A stretch of 64,000 nucleotides of DNA from Sphingomonas phyllosphaerae 5.2 (GTDB lineage Bacteria; Pseudomonadota; Alphaproteobacteria; Sphingomonadales; Sphingomonadaceae): assembly GCF_000419605.1 (NCBI RefSeq), contig NZ_ATTI01000001.1, positions 905,501 through 969,500 of the forward strand, in the 5' to 3' direction. The notes under the pieces are model-generated. The model made no database searches and had not been told where the DNA came from. It worked only from the letters and a program-made list of their open reading frames with translations. The position numbers and the translations under genes were made by a program. Below are positions 1 through 9,559 of the stretch, piece after piece; the stretch's first letter is position 1; the number at the start of each line of letters is the position of its first letter.

Positions 1-5
1 GGGAT

Positions 6-359
6 ATGAACAGGATGAGAAAACGCACTGCCGTGCTGGTTGCGGCTGCGGCGCTGTGCCTGAGTAGTTCACCAGCGGCGTGGGCCAGTGCGGTCACCGG
101 CAGGGTGACAAAGGTTCAGACGCGAGCCTCGGACGGCCTTCAGCTCGTCGAGGTCGATGGTGCCCGCTCAGCCGCACCATCGTGCGCGACGCATTTGTAC
201 TTCATCATCAGGGATGAACGATCGGACGCCGGCAAAGCGCAGTACGCGATGCTGATGGCGGCGTGGCTTGCGGATAAGGTGGTTACAATCCATGGTCAGG
301 ATGTCTGCAGCCGCTGGGGCGATGGCGAGGACATACTTGCGGTCACATACGGTCGATGA
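6..359 (+). CDS. Small secreted protein in the virB7 position (paralog 1 of 3)
   Basis: A 117-aa protein with a basic N-terminus, an alanine-rich hydrophobic stretch and a probable signal-peptidase I site near AWA/SA (about residue 28). The mature part is about 90 residues with two cysteines (SCATH and DVCSR), probably a disulfide. There is no convincing lipobox, so it is not an obvious VirB7 lipoprotein, although it occupies the place of virB7: its stop overlaps the virB8 start by 4 bp. It resembles the proteins at 4392-4715 and 4753-5082: each starts its mature part with G-x-V/I-x-x-V/L, has a mid-protein Cys before an aromatic strand, then a helix of the type ML..A..A.K.VTI, then a second Cys near the end. 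Function unknown; periplasmic, surface or secreted location inferred. Confidence 0.8.
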   Translation: MNRMRKRTAVLVAAAALCLSSSPAAWASAVTGRVTKVQTRASDGLQLVEVDGARSAAPSCATHLYFIIRDERSDAGKAQYAMLMAAWLADKVVTIHGQDVCSRWGDGEDILAVTYGR

Positions 360-1153
360 GTGGCACCAAACCAGGTGATTCTGCTGCCGCTGACAAACGC
401 AGCGGCAATCAGGCAGACAAATACTTCGCACAAGCTGGCAGCTGGGCGCAGGATGGCCGCGATGCGCTGGTACGCTCGCGCCGCAACGCCTGGCTCATCG
501 CGACTGCGGCGACGGTGATTGCGGTCTGCGAAGCATTTGCGCTGCTGGTGCTTATGCCGCTGAAGACGGTCGTTCCCTACACCCTGCTGGTCGACAGGCA
601 GACAGGGTTTGTGCAGGAGCTGAAGCCGCTGGATGCCCAGACGATCTCCCCCGATCGCGCACTCACGCAATCGTTCCTGGTTCAGTATGTAATCGCCCGG
701 GAGGGTTTCGATTACACCACGGTCCAGAGCGACTACCGCAAGGTCGGATTGTGGTCGACCGGTGCAGCGCGTGCTGATTATATCGCAGCTATGCAGGCTT
801 CCAGTCCGGACAGCCCGCTGGCGAGACTCCCGCGTTCGACCACTCTGGATGTGCAGGTGAAGAGCGTTACGGCGCTTGCAAACGGCGCTGCACTCGTGCG
901 CTACGACAAGCGCCGTCGCGATGCGGGCGGCGTCGGACAGCCGGCTCAGCCGTGGGTCGCAGTGATCCAATATGGCTTTTCGGGCGAGCCGCTGAGCGTC
1001 GCCGACCGCTTCATCAATCCACTGGGCTTCCAGGTGCGTCGTTACCGCCGGAGCCAGGAAGCGGTGCCGGCACCCGAGCCGGCGTTCCAGCCATCGGAGG
1101 CGCGCGAACCCGGACCGGGTGGCATGACGTCGCCGCAGGTGTCGCGTCCGTGA
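356..1153 (+). CDS. virB8: Type IV secretion inner-membrane protein VirB8
   Basis: A 265-aa bitopic protein: cytoplasmic N-terminus, one membrane helix at about residues 45-67, and a periplasmic NTF2-like domain with the family-typical VVPYTLLVD and FLVQYVIAREGFD segments. VirB8 is an assembly factor linking the inner-membrane complex of the secretion channel to VirB9 and VirB10. The C-terminal 40 residues are Pro/Glu-rich. The ATG overlaps the stop of the preceding small secreted protein (ATGA), and its own stop overlaps the GTG start of virB9, so translational coupling is likely. Family assignment is firm; whether the system moves DNA or protein cannot be told from this gene. Confidence 0.93.
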   Translation: MSGTKPGDSAAADKRSGNQADKYFAQAGSWAQDGRDALVRSRRNAWLIATAATVIAVCEAFALLVLMPLKTVVPYTLLVDRQTGFVQELKPLDAQTISPDRALTQSFLVQYVIAREGFDYTTVQSDYRKVGLWSTGAARADYIAAMQASSPDSPLARLPRSTTLDVQVKSVTALANGAALVRYDKRRRDAGGVGQPAQPWVAVIQYGFSGEPLSVADRFINPLGFQVRRYRRSQEAVPAPEPAFQPSEAREPGPGGMTSPQVSRP

Positions 1154-1860
1154 TCTGGCTGCGCTTTTCGGCTGCTGTCGCATTCGTTTTGTTCGCCTCG
1201 CCTCTCTCTGCGCAGATGCCGTGGGGTGGGGGAGATCAGCGCATCCAGACTATTGAGTATCGCAACGATCAGGTGGTCCGCGTACGCGCCTCGCCGGGCT
1301 ACCAGGTGACGGTCGAGCTGGCGCCGGACGAGCGCGTCGAAAGTATCGCGCTGGGCGACAGCGGCGCATGGCAGGTGGTCGCGAACAAGGCAGGCAACCT
1401 GTTGTACGTGAAACCGATCCAGGCTGATATCTCGACCAACATGTCTGTCACCACCGACGTGCGGACCTATAATTTTGAGCTTGCCAGCGTTGCAGAAGCC
1501 TCAGGTGATTTGCCCTTTTTGATCCGCTTTCGCTACCCGGCCGTGCTGCCGCAGATGGGGATGAACGCGATGCCCGGCGCGGGACCGCCCGGGAACATGA
1601 TCGCCGACTATCGCCTTCGCGGCGACAAGACTCTGTATCCGGCCTCCATCAGCGACGATGGCGCCCGGACATATATCGAGTGGCCTGCTGATGGCCCGCT
1701 TCCAGCGGTGTACAGCCGGGATGGCGGGAGCGAAATGCTGGTCAACGGCAATGTGCGAGGCAAGTTCTTCGTGATCGACAGCGTCGTACGCGAGCTGGTT
1801 TTCCGTATCGACAAGCGGCGGGCGCGTGCCGAGCGACTGCCGGCGCAGGAAAAGAAATGA
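1150..1860 (+). CDS. virB9: Type IV secretion outer-membrane complex protein VirB9
   Basis: 236 aa from a GTG at 1150, which overlaps the virB8 stop. An ATG upstream in the same frame lies inside virB8 and lacks a signal peptide, so the GTG is preferred: it gives a clear signal peptide (MIWLRFSAAVAFVLFASPLSA). The mature protein has the VirB9/CagX pattern: a first beta domain with GYQVTVELAPDE and GNLLYVKP, then a C-terminal domain with DGARTYIEWP and a VNGNVRGKFFVID segment. VirB9 forms the outer ring of the core complex with VirB10. Fourth from last gene of the operon. Confidence 0.92.
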   Translation: MIWLRFSAAVAFVLFASPLSAQMPWGGGDQRIQTIEYRNDQVVRVRASPGYQVTVELAPDERVESIALGDSGAWQVVANKAGNLLYVKPIQADISTNMSVTTDVRTYNFELASVAEASGDLPFLIRFRYPAVLPQMGMNAMPGAGPPGNMIADYRLRGDKTLYPASISDDGARTYIEWPADGPLPAVYSRDGGSEMLVNGNVRGKFFVIDSVVRELVFRIDKRRARAERLPAQEKK

Positions 1861-3017
1861 CGGACGCCCGCGCAGCCACGCCACAGCAGGACCCGCGCCT
1901 TCAGCCTGGGCAGGAGCCGCTGCGCGACATACGTCCGTCGGTTCAGCGGCCACGGTCGGGCCTCTCGGGCGCGGGTATCGCTGCGCTGGCCGCGGTCGGA
2001 GCTATGGGGCTCTTTGGCGTTCTTGAAGCGCGGAGGCACAACGCGACGGCACCTGCAACGCGGGCCGCGACGGGTGAAGCAAGCGGTACTGCGGCGCCGC
2101 CACCGTTGTACGTTCCCGCCGAGCCACGTCCGGTGTTTTTCGAACCAGCGCGGCCGGTGGTCGCCCCGGCTACGTCTGCTGCGGCTGTACCTCCACCTCC
2201 ACCCGCGGTGCCGCCGGTACTTACACAGGCTCCGCCGTCGAACATGGAATTTTCATCCCCGATCTACGGCGCTGCGCAAGGCGGCACGGCAGCGCCACCC
2301 GCACCTTCTCCGCCGCGCAATGTGAGCGGTCCTGCTTTAATCGTTGACGCGTCGGCCGGGAGAGCTCCTGAGCAGGACAAAGAAGCAGCCGAGGGAGAGA
2401 ATACCAGCGACAACAAGCGCGTGCGGCTGTCGACCACCCGCGCGCGGGCTGCCATGCTCGCAAATCGTTCGACGACCGTCCCGCAGGGCACGCTTATTCC
2501 GGCGGTTCTAGAAACCGGCTTTGACTCAACAGCGCCGGGGTTCGCTCGCGCACTCGTGCAAAAGGACGTGCACGGCTTTGACGGGACGCGCGTGCTCATC
2601 CCACGGGGGAGTCGGCTTATCGGCGAGTATGGCGCTGACACGGAGCGGGGGCAGCGCCGCGCTGTCATTCTCTGGTCGCGGCTCATCCGCCCGGACGGGG
2701 TGACGATCGCAATCGGATCGCCTGCGGCTGACCCTGTCGGCCGGGGTGGCGTGAAGGCAGACGTCAACACGCACTTTCTCGAGCGCTTCAGCGGCGCGAT
2801 TCTTCAGTCTGCGCTTGATCTGGGCATCACCCTGGCTGCGCGAAGCAGTCGTTCGCCCGTGATCGTTGCGTTGCCGGGAGCTGGCAGTCGGGTGGCGTCG
2901 ACAGTGCCTGCGCAATCAAACGATATATCTCCAACGTTGCGGGTACCCCCGGGCCGGAGCGTAAGCGTGTTCGTCGCACGCGATCTCGACTTCACCGAGG
3001 CGGATGGTGCGCGATGA
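1857..3017 (+). CDS. virB10: Type IV secretion channel protein VirB10 (TrbI family)
   Basis: 386 aa. Short cytoplasmic N-terminus, a membrane helix at about residues 37-55, a long Pro/Ala-rich linker (about 60-135) that would cross the periplasm, then the conserved TrbI/VirB10 beta-barrel domain with PQGTLIPAVLETG, GTRVLIPRGSRLIGEYG and SPAADPVGRGG. VirB10 spans both membranes and gates the outer-membrane pore. The antenna-helix region falls around SGAILQSALDLGITLA. Start and stop both overlap neighbours by 4 bp (ATGA with virB9 and with virB11). Length is normal for the family. Confidence 0.94.
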   Translation: MTDARAATPQQDPRLQPGQEPLRDIRPSVQRPRSGLSGAGIAALAAVGAMGLFGVLEARRHNATAPATRAATGEASGTAAPPPLYVPAEPRPVFFEPARPVVAPATSAAAVPPPPPAVPPVLTQAPPSNMEFSSPIYGAAQGGTAAPPAPSPPRNVSGPALIVDASAGRAPEQDKEAAEGENTSDNKRVRLSTTRARAAMLANRSTTVPQGTLIPAVLETGFDSTAPGFARALVQKDVHGFDGTRVLIPRGSRLIGEYGADTERGQRRAVILWSRLIRPDGVTIAIGSPAADPVGRGGVKADVNTHFLERFSGAILQSALDLGITLAARSSRSPVIVALPGAGSRVASTVPAQSNDISPTLRVPPGRSVSVFVARDLDFTEADGAR

Positions 3018-3994
3018 GTGTCGACGGCTGGCGCTATCTGCACAACTATCTGGCGCCGGTCGCACACCTGCTGGCTCGCGAGGATGTCACTGATATCTAT
3101 GTCAATCGGCCGCATGAGATCTGGGCCGAGACGCTGGGCGGCAAGATCGAACGCCACGATATCGCCGCGCTCGACACGCCAACGCTGGAGCGGCTGGTTC
3201 GTCAGGTCGCTGCGTTCTCGCATCAGGGCATCAACCGTGAGCACCCTGTACTCTCGGCAGTGCTGCCCGATGGCTCGCGCATTCAGGTGATTGCGCCACC
3301 AGCGACGCGTGGAGAGATGGCACTTGCGATACGTCGCCATGTTGTCGCAGACATGTCGCTCGACGACTATGCCACAGCTGGTGGCTTCGAGGAGGCGCAG
3401 CGTCGCCTCAGCAGCGCTGACGAAGGGCAACGGGACGAGTTTGCTGATCTGTATCGGCGCGGAGACTTCGTCGGAGTCCTCCGTAGCGCAGTTCAGCAAC
3501 GCCGAAACATCCTTGTGTCTGGTGGTACGTCGACCGGTAAGACTACCTTCCTGAACGCGCTCATTCGCGAAATCCCGGCGGACGAGCGCTTGATCACCAT
3601 AGAGGACACTCCGGAGCTGCAGGTACGGCATGCCAACGCCATCGGACTTCTTGCCGCACGCGGGCAGCTGGGCGAGGCACAGGTGAGCGCAGATGATCTC
3701 GTATCGGCGTCGCTGCGAATGCGTCCTGACCGAATCATCCTCGGTGAGTTGCGCGGCCCTGAAGCGTACGCCTTTCTGCGCGCTATCAATACGGGTCATC
3801 CGGGGTCGATGACGACGGTACATGCTGACAGCACGCATGGGGCGGTCGAGCAGATTGCTTTACTCATTCTTCAGGGGGGCACTCGTCTCAGCCGGCAGGA
3901 TGTCTTGCAATATGTGCGTAACTCGATCAGCGTATATGTGCAGCTGGGCCGTGTTGCAGGACGCCGCCATATCCAGGAGGTCGTCGTCGCGTGA
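3014..3994 (+). CDS. virB11: Type IV secretion ATPase VirB11
   Basis: 326 aa, normal length for the traffic hexameric ATPase that powers pilus assembly and substrate transfer at the inner membrane. The N-terminal domain covers about residues 1-155. The Walker A loop GGTSTGKT is at residues 170-177, the Asp box around TIEDTPELQ, Walker B in RPDRIILGELRGPEA, and the His box near NTGHPGSMTTVHAD. All catalytic motifs look intact. ATGA overlap with virB10 upstream and GTGA overlap with the pilin-like gene downstream. Confidence 0.95.
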   Translation: MSVDGWRYLHNYLAPVAHLLAREDVTDIYVNRPHEIWAETLGGKIERHDIAALDTPTLERLVRQVAAFSHQGINREHPVLSAVLPDGSRIQVIAPPATRGEMALAIRRHVVADMSLDDYATAGGFEEAQRRLSSADEGQRDEFADLYRRGDFVGVLRSAVQQRRNILVSGGTSTGKTTFLNALIREIPADERLITIEDTPELQVRHANAIGLLAARGQLGEAQVSADDLVSASLRMRPDRIILGELRGPEAYAFLRAINTGHPGSMTTVHADSTHGAVEQIALLILQGGTRLSRQDVLQYVRNSISVYVQLGRVAGRRHIQEVVVA

Positions 3995-4359
3995 TCGTCC
4001 CCACATCGCCCCTGACTGACCCGGACGGCACCAACACCGTTCTTGCAGCCGCAGCGTGGATCCGGGCGCTGGCGATCGGAACTCCCGCTACGATCATCGC
4101 AACGATCGCGATTGCAACTGTGGGCTTCCTGATGCTTGCCGGACGCCTGCCGCTTCGCAGAGCGGGTACGGTGCTTCTCGGATGCTTTATCATCTTTGGG
4201 GCAGGCAACATCGCGACGGCACTGATCGGGCTGGCGACCGTAAGCAGCGGCACCACATCGACTGCACCTCTCGAGCCAGCTCCGCCCGCTCAGGTAACTG
4301 CGCCGGCACAGCCTGATGTCTATGATCCTTATGCAGGTGCTTCGGTTCCGGTACGATAG
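3991..4359 (+). CDS. virB2: VirB2/TrbC-family pilin-like protein
   Basis: 122 aa from a GTG at 3991 that overlaps the virB11 stop. Two membrane helices (about residues 29-52 and 58-86) separated by a short basic loop (GRLPLRR) are typical of VirB2/TrbC pilins; the G..IIFGAGNIA segment fits the second helix. Unusual points: there is no obvious cleavable signal peptide, and there is a Pro/Ala-rich C-terminal tail of about 35 residues. Placement after virB11 rather than at the operon start recalls the order in some Xanthomonas-type systems. No virB3, virB4, virB6 or virD4 follows; if present they must be upstream of the window. Confidence 0.75.
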   Translation: MIVPTSPLTDPDGTNTVLAAAAWIRALAIGTPATIIATIAIATVGFLMLAGRLPLRRAGTVLLGCFIIFGAGNIATALIGLATVSSGTTSTAPLEPAPPAQVTAPAQPDVYDPYAGASVPVR

Positions 4360-4391
4360 TCACACAAAATCAACGGTAAAGGGGGGAGGGC

Positions 4392-4715
4392 ATGAAGAAG
4401 CCTAGTTTTTGGTGCGGCGTGATAGCCGGACTTCTGGCCGCGGTTCCCGCCGCTGCGTGGGATGGCGAGAAGCGCGGCAAAATCGCGGGGCTCGATGTGG
4501 TGTCAGATGGCGGAAACTTCGGATTTCGCGTCTACATGAACGCGGGGCCAATGTGTCAGACATCGGAAACCTGGGCGTACATCAACAGCAACACCAATAA
4601 TTATGAGGCAATGGTGTCCCTTCTGACAACCATGTACCTTGCCGGAAAAGAAGTGACGATCCTCACAACGAGGAATGGGGTCTACTGCGAGATTGGATAT
4701 GTTCAGGTTCGCTGA
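4392..4715 (+). CDS. Small secreted protein (paralog 2 of 3)
   Basis: 107 aa, ATG preceded by a strong purine-rich ribosome site (ggggggaggg). Signal peptide MKKPSFWCGVIAGLLAAVPAAA, cleavage likely before WDGEK. The mature protein has GKIAGLDVV, then MCQTSETWAYI with the first Cys, then MVSLLTTMYLAGKEVTI, then YCEIGYVQV with the second Cys. The same plan is seen in the proteins at 6-359 and 4753-5082. A two-cysteine, about 85-residue all-beta plus one helix protein is expected. The layout faintly recalls small OB-fold toxin B subunits such as SubB, but that is only a resemblance. It starts 32 bp after the pilin-like gene, so it is probably cotranscribed with the secretion operon. Confidence 0.8.
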   Translation: MKKPSFWCGVIAGLLAAVPAAAWDGEKRGKIAGLDVVSDGGNFGFRVYMNAGPMCQTSETWAYINSNTNNYEAMVSLLTTMYLAGKEVTILTTRNGVYCEIGYVQVR

Positions 4716-4752
4716 ACGCGAGCCTGCGAAGCTAAATGGGGGAAGGGACAGT

Positions 4753-5082
4753 ATGAAGAAGTCTTTCAAGAGTGCGGCAATCGTGCTTCTGGCGATCATC
4801 GCAGGCGCAGGGCCAGTGCAAGCGGAATATAACTCCAACGTCGTCGGCACTATCACGAACGTCTTAACGTACGACGGCGGGCATTTTTTATTCACATTGT
4901 CGGCAATGCCATCTAGTCCTTGTGCTAACTATTTCATTGTGCCTAGCGATATACCTGTTGACGGGCGGCAGATGCTTCTGAGCAGGGCGCTAATGGCAAA
5001 GGCCAGCGGTGAAGCGATCAACATCGGGTATGACAATAAGACCTGCGTCAATGGGTGGTACAGGGTTCATCGAATTGGATAG
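4753..5082 (+). CDS. Small secreted protein (paralog 3 of 3)
   Basis: 109 aa from the ATG at 4753 (ribosome site gggggaaggga just upstream); a longer in-frame start at 4675 lies inside the preceding gene and lacks a signal sequence. Signal peptide MKKSFKSAAIVLLAIIAGAG then VQAEYNS. The mature part reads VVGTITNVLTYDGGHFLF, SPCANYFIV, MLLSRALMAKASGEAINIGY, KTCVNGWYRVHRI, matching paralogs 1 and 2 in the two Cys positions and the amphipathic helix. It is 37 bp after paralog 2, so they likely form one transcript. Base composition is lower in GC than virB8-11, hinting at a separate origin. Function unknown. Confidence 0.78.
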   Translation: MKKSFKSAAIVLLAIIAGAGPVQAEYNSNVVGTITNVLTYDGGHFLFTLSAMPSSPCANYFIVPSDIPVDGRQMLLSRALMAKASGEAINIGYDNKTCVNGWYRVHRIG

Positions 5083-5296
5083 CATGCGAGCTTAAGTATA
5101 AAATAACGAACGATTTTTGAGTTAGGCGGATGCGGTCAATCTATTGACTGGCGAAACCTTCGCTACGTATTGCTTCACGGATCCCGCACTTGGCCGCCTC
5201 CTTCGGGTGGGTAAAACGGGGGGGGGCGGCACCGGAGGATGGACGAGCGCGGTTGCTTGGTCAGGAACCAACAATTTCATTTGGGGGACGGAAGGC
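5083..5296. other. Gap between secreted paralog 3 and the RHS gene
   Basis: About 210 bp. The first 45 bp are AT-rich (ttaagtataaaataacgaacg) and could hold the promoter of the RHS gene. The frame of the RHS gene stays open back to 5144, but that extension has no signal peptide or domain. Nothing else was recognised. Confidence 0.4.
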
Positions 5297-8200
5297 ATGA
5301 TTTTTGTGATAAGGGGAGCAAGGGTTTCGGCGCGAGGTACTTGCTCGCGCATGGCGCTGCTTGCCGGACTGATGCTTTCGCCGCAGCCGGCCTCCGCACA
5401 ATCATCCGCTATCGAAGCTCAGCCCCAGATAATTGTTCCCGATGAAAACGGCGTCGATCTTCAGTCCGGGTCACTGGCAACGGCGTCATTTAAAACGGCC
5501 ATCGGGGACAAGGATGACCCTACCTTCTTCGTGACGTCTTTACGAGCCGGATCTGCCGCCCCTACGAGCACTCCCATTCTCGGCCGAGTGGTGGGGATAA
5601 CATGCAGCTACCTGACTTCAACGTACTGCAGTAGCACCCGAAGGGTTGAGTTTAACGGTTACAGCAGATGGTTCAATAGCGGGGTGAATGGCGAAGGTGA
5701 CACTCTCACCTACGAAAACAATCTCATCCTTCTCACGTTGCGGGACGGTACCCGGATGAGGTTCGATCCCAGCCGCGCGCCAACACCTAATCCGAATGCA
5801 GGAGAGAATGAGGTCGGTCGCTTGATCGAACTTATCAAGCCTAACGGGGAAACTCTCACCTACTCGAATTTCAACGCCTTTGGTCCGACGATGATCGTGA
5901 GTAATCGTGGTTACACAGCGATTCTCCAAGAAACTAGCAATCTAAATCTCGGCTCGTCGAACTCGAAGCTAACATTTGTTAACTCGGCGAAAGTTTACTG
6001 CTCCAGCAGCGGGGCATGTGGCGCATCCTCGACAACATGGCCGAGTGCATCGGAATCGATCGAAACAGCTAATCGAACGACTACACAGAAGGCCACGGAT
6101 GCTTTGGGCAAGGTCTCTACCCACGTCTCCACCATCGGGGCGGGGCGCGTTGATCATTCAATAGCCGACCGCGATGGCAAGGCTTACGCTTTTACGGAGA
6201 CGATATTCGAGTATTTCTACGCAGGGCAATCATTTACGTTTATACCTGTGACATCAATTACAAGGAATCAGAATACAACAAATTACAAGTATACTGTAAA
6301 TGCCTCGAATAACGACGGCGTTACAGCAACTTACTCGAATGGGGAGACCAAAACTGCACGTATTACGGGTAGAAGCATCTTCATTCGTGACGGTCAGGGC
6401 GGGGAAACAGAGGTTAATTACCTGCTTGCTGCTGCGCGACCGGGAGCAAACGTCGTTAAGAACCAGCCGTTGTCTTCGCGGCTCGCGTATGTTATCTATC
6501 CTGAAGGAAACAGGATTGACTATTCGTATGATGTTCGCGGCAATGTAACGAAGATCGTCACCACGCCGAAGCCGGGCTCGGGGCAGGCGGCGGTTGCAAG
6601 TAGCGCCTCGTATTCGGCTACATGCAGCAATCCGAAAGTCTGTAACAAGCCTGATTACGTGATCGACGCGCGCGGCAACCGCACAGATTTCCAATATAGC
6701 CCAGATCATGGTGGAGTGACCATGCGGACGGCCCCCGCGCGCCCAAGCGGCGTCCGTGCGCAAACGCGCTATGAGTACGCTCAGCTTAGCGCGAGACGCA
6801 TGAACAGTGTCGGACAGCTTGAATCTAGCGCACCAATCTGGAAACTGGTCCGGGAGCGCACGTGCGGAGTTGCCGCGACATGCGATGGGTCTCCCGATGA
6901 GCGAGTTACCAGCTATACCTATGATGATAATCTACTGACTAAGACCGTCAGTACGTCGAACGGAAGTGGCTCTATAACAAGAACTGTTCAGAATACGTAT
7001 GACGCAGTTGGAAACCTTGTGGAGATCGACGGCCCGCTTCCGGGGGCGGTTGATACCAGCAAGATGTTCTATGACGCGAATCGTAACCTTATAGCAACCT
7101 TGTCGGCAGACCCTGATGGGAGCGGGTCTCTGCCGGTACTGGCGTCGAGCTTCGAGCTGGATAATGAGGGTCGCTCGATAAATACCCGATCAGGGACCGC
7201 TATCAATCAAAGTGTTGCGGCACTTGCCGGGATGAGCACGATCCAGACTACGGCTACTTCTTACACTAATGCGGGTTTAAAGAGAGAAGAACGAATAGTC
7301 GCGGATGGCCAGGCTCAACGGATTACCCAGTTCTCCTACGATGGCAGGAGTCGCCTGCAATGTACTGCGGTTCGTATGAATCAGGCGGTCTATGACAGGT
7401 TGCCAAGCGACGCGTGCGTGCTCGGTACCACAGGCACGCTCGGCCCGGACCGGATCACGCGCACGTTCTATGATGATGGTGGCCGCACCATTCAGGTGCG
7501 CCAGGCGGTTGGGACATCTGACGAGCAGGCATTTGCGACATATGCTTATAGCGGCAACGGTATGAAGACCGATGTCGTGGACGCCAATGGGGGGCGCGCG
7601 CAATTCGCATACGACGGATTTGACAGGCTTCGGCGCTGGAGCTTTCCAGGTACGGCGCGGGCTGTTGGATTCAATCCGTTAACGCCCAGTGCAGCGTTGG
7701 CGACGGCAGGCGCATCGTCCAGCTCTGATTACGAAGCGTACGAATATGATGCCAGCGGTAATCGCCGTGCGCTACGGCGTCGCGACGGCCGGGTGTTGTC
7801 GTACGAGTATGACGCTCTGAATCGGCTTGTGTCTAAAATCGTTCCTGATGGATGCGCCCCGAACCAAGTTGGCGCCTGTCCCGTGGGGGCGGCAACTCGT
7901 GACGTCTTTTACGCGTACGACCTGCTAGGGAACGCGACGGAAGCGCGGTTCGACACGTTAGCCGGGGAGGGCGTTACCAACGTGTACGACGCACTCGGTC
8001 AGCTTAGTTCCTCGACTACCGCAATGGGTGGCGTCAGCCGTAAAGTCGATCTAAGCTATAATAGCGACGGAACCCGACGGTCGATTTCAACTCCGGGCGG
8101 TACGTGGACGTATACCTATGATAATCTAGGCCGGCTCATCGGTCTTTACGAGGGCAACAATACCGGAAATAGTCTCTCCAGTTGGTTCTACAATTCTCTG

Positions 8201-9559
8201 GGTCTGCCTGATCGCGTGAGTGAGCGTGGTGGAAGCGCTGTGAACTGGACCTATGATGGCCTGGGCAGGCTCATCGGGCAGTCGGACAGGTTCGCAGGCG
8301 GTTCAAATAGTTTAATGGCAACGCTGCAATATAATCCAGCGAGTCAGATTGTGTCGCGGACACGAGACAATTTGGATTTCGCATTTACGGGAGCGTACAA
8401 CGTAGCGCGCGCCTATGCTGCGAACGGGCTCAATCAGTACGACACCGCGGGGGGGGCTAAGTTTAGCTATGATGCAAATGGCAACCTCGTTGGCGATGGA
8501 GTAAACACGTTCACCTACGATGCCGAAAATCGGCTCGTCGCATCGGGATCAGGCGCCTCCCTCACCTATGATCCGCTTGGACGTCTTTTTCAGCTGTCTG
8601 GCTCGCGAGGGACCACGCAGCTCCTTTATGACGGGGATCAGCTGACCGCTGAGTTCGATGGGTTGGGCGTGATGACAAATCACTTCGTTCACGGCCCCGG
8701 CGCTGATGATCCGCTAATCTGGTACAAGGGCACGGACGGAGCACGTTGGTTCCATCGTGATCATCAGGGTTCCATAGTGGCGATTGCAGGTACGGCGGGG
8801 GCTGGCGAGACAATCAACCGCTATGACGATTACGGTATTCCAAGCGCGTCTAACAGCGGCAGGTTCCAGTACACCGGGCAGGCGTGGATTCCGGAGCTGG
8901 GCATTTATCACTATAAGGCTCGGGCGTATTCGCCTACACTTGGCCGCTTCCTGCAAACTGATCCAATTGGATATGATGATCAGATCAATCTCTATAGCTA
9001 TGTCGCAAACGATCCGGTCAATAAGGTCGACCACACGGGTGAGCGGATCAGCGTAGCCATACATGAGGTGGGCTTCGGACAATATCACACCAAGATTGTC
9101 GTCGTGCCGGATGACCAGAAGACATTCAGGAATGACGATCGATTTCAGTCCGATGCGAATGGAGTCCGCTTTATGACTATCGGAGGAGGTCCTGATACAA
9201 AGTTGAACGTCTTCGGGCCGCTTGTCGGCGATATCAACCGGCCAAAGGACGTATCAAAGACGCTGTCCGGTGAGAGTCTGGAGGTTGCTAGGATTGCTCC
9301 AGGCAAGGGAGACAGCGAGAACAACCTCATTAATCGGATGGTTGGAGTGGCGCAGAGCTACAAGGACGATAAACCCTACAGCTTGTTTCCGTCTGCCAAG
9401 GGAAACAATTATAATTCGAACAGCTTTGCCTATGGTGTTCTAGGTGCTGTGGGAGCAAAGAACGTGCCTATTCCCCAAGGTTATTCTGTTCCTGGAGCGG
9501 ACAAGCCACTTCCTGCTGAGAACTTCTGCAAGCCGGGGATGTCGGGATGCGCGAGATGA
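5297..9559 (+). CDS. Exported RHS/YD-repeat protein with C-terminal toxin-like domain
   Basis: 1420 aa from the ATG at 5297. This start has a ribosome site (gggggacggaagg) and gives a signal peptide ending near PASAQSS; the frame is open upstream to 5144 but without a signal. The bulk is RHS/YD repeats ([52 protein letters not shown]). The RHS core closes with [20 protein letters not shown] near residue 1216. The last 160 residues are a different domain with YHTKIVV (His 1264), [16 protein letters not shown] (1372-1387) and PGADKPLP, resembling the NSNSY/F-type C-terminal toxin domains of polymorphic toxins, possibly a papain/NlpC-like hydrolase (inference). RHS shells encapsulate such toxins and self-cleave. 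The gene lies beside the VirB operon; whether VirB exports it is unknown. Confidence 0.88.
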   Translation: MIFVIRGARVSARGTCSRMALLAGLMLSPQPASAQSSAIEAQPQIIVPDENGVDLQSGSLATASFKTAIGDKDDPTFFVTSLRAGSAAPTSTPILGRVVGITCSYLTSTYCSSTRRVEFNGYSRWFNSGVNGEGDTLTYENNLILLTLRDGTRMRFDPSRAPTPNPNAGENEVGRLIELIKPNGETLTYSNFNAFGPTMIVSNRGYTAILQETSNLNLGSSNSKLTFVNSAKVYCSSSGACGASSTTWPSASESIETANRTTTQKATDALGKVSTHVSTIGAGRVDHSIADRDGKAYAFTETIFEYFYAGQSFTFIPVTSITRNQNTTNYKYTVNASNNDGVTATYSNGETKTARITGRSIFIRDGQGGETEVNYLLAAARPGANVVKNQPLSSRLAYVIYPEGNRIDYSYDVRGNVTKIVTTPKPGSGQAAVASSASYSATCSNPKVCNKPDYVIDARGNRTDFQYSPDHGGVTMRTAPARPSGVRAQTRYEYAQLSARRMNSVGQLESSAPIWKLVRERTCGVAATCDGSPDERVTSYTYDDNLLTKTVSTSNGSGSITRTVQNTYDAVGNLVEIDGPLPGAVDTSKMFYDANRNLIATLSADPDGSGSLPVLASSFELDNEGRSINTRSGTAINQSVAALAGMSTIQTTATSYTNAGLKREERIVADGQAQRITQFSYDGRSRLQCTAVRMNQAVYDRLPSDACVLGTTGTLGPDRITRTFYDDGGRTIQVRQAVGTSDEQAFATYAYSGNGMKTDVVDANGGRAQFAYDGFDRLRRWSFPGTARAVGFNPLTPSAALATAGASSSSDYEAYEYDASGNRRALRRRDGRVLSYEYDALNRLVSKIVPDGCAPNQVGACPVGAATRDVFYAYDLLGNATEARFDTLAGEGVTNVYDALGQLSSSTTAMGGVSRKVDLSYNSDGTRRSISTPGGTWTYTYDNLGRLIGLYEGNNTGNSLSSWFYNSLGLPDRVSERGGSAVNWTYDGLGRLIGQSDRFAGGSNSLMATLQYNPASQIVSRTRDNLDFAFTGAYNVARAYAANGLNQYDTAGGAKFSYDANGNLVGDGVNTFTYDAENRLVASGSGASLTYDPLGRLFQLSGSRGTTQLLYDGDQLTAEFDGLGVMTNHFVHGPGADDPLIWYKGTDGARWFHRDHQGSIVAIAGTAGAGETINRYDDYGIPSASNSGRFQYTGQAWIPELGIYHYKARAYSPTLGRFLQTDPIGYDDQINLYSYVANDPVNKVDHTGERISVAIHEVGFGQYHTKIVVVPDDQKTFRNDDRFQSDANGVRFMTIGGGPDTKLNVFGPLVGDINRPKDVSKTLSGESLEVARIAPGKGDSENNLINRMVGVAQSYKDDKPYSLFPSAKGNNYNSNSFAYGVLGAVGAKNVPIPQGYSVPGADKPLPAENFCKPGMSGCAR

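Noticed and set aside
2804..3838. 344-aa minus-strand frame across virB10/virB11
   Set aside because: Antisense to two conserved genes with intact motifs; no family signal.
6..4359. Complete type IV secretion system
   Set aside because: Only virB8, 9, 10, 11 and a pilin-like gene are visible; virB3, 4, 6 and virD4 are not in the window.
5144..5296. Upstream start for the RHS protein
   Set aside because: The extension lacks a signal peptide; the internal ATG at 5297 has both a ribosome site and a signal peptide.
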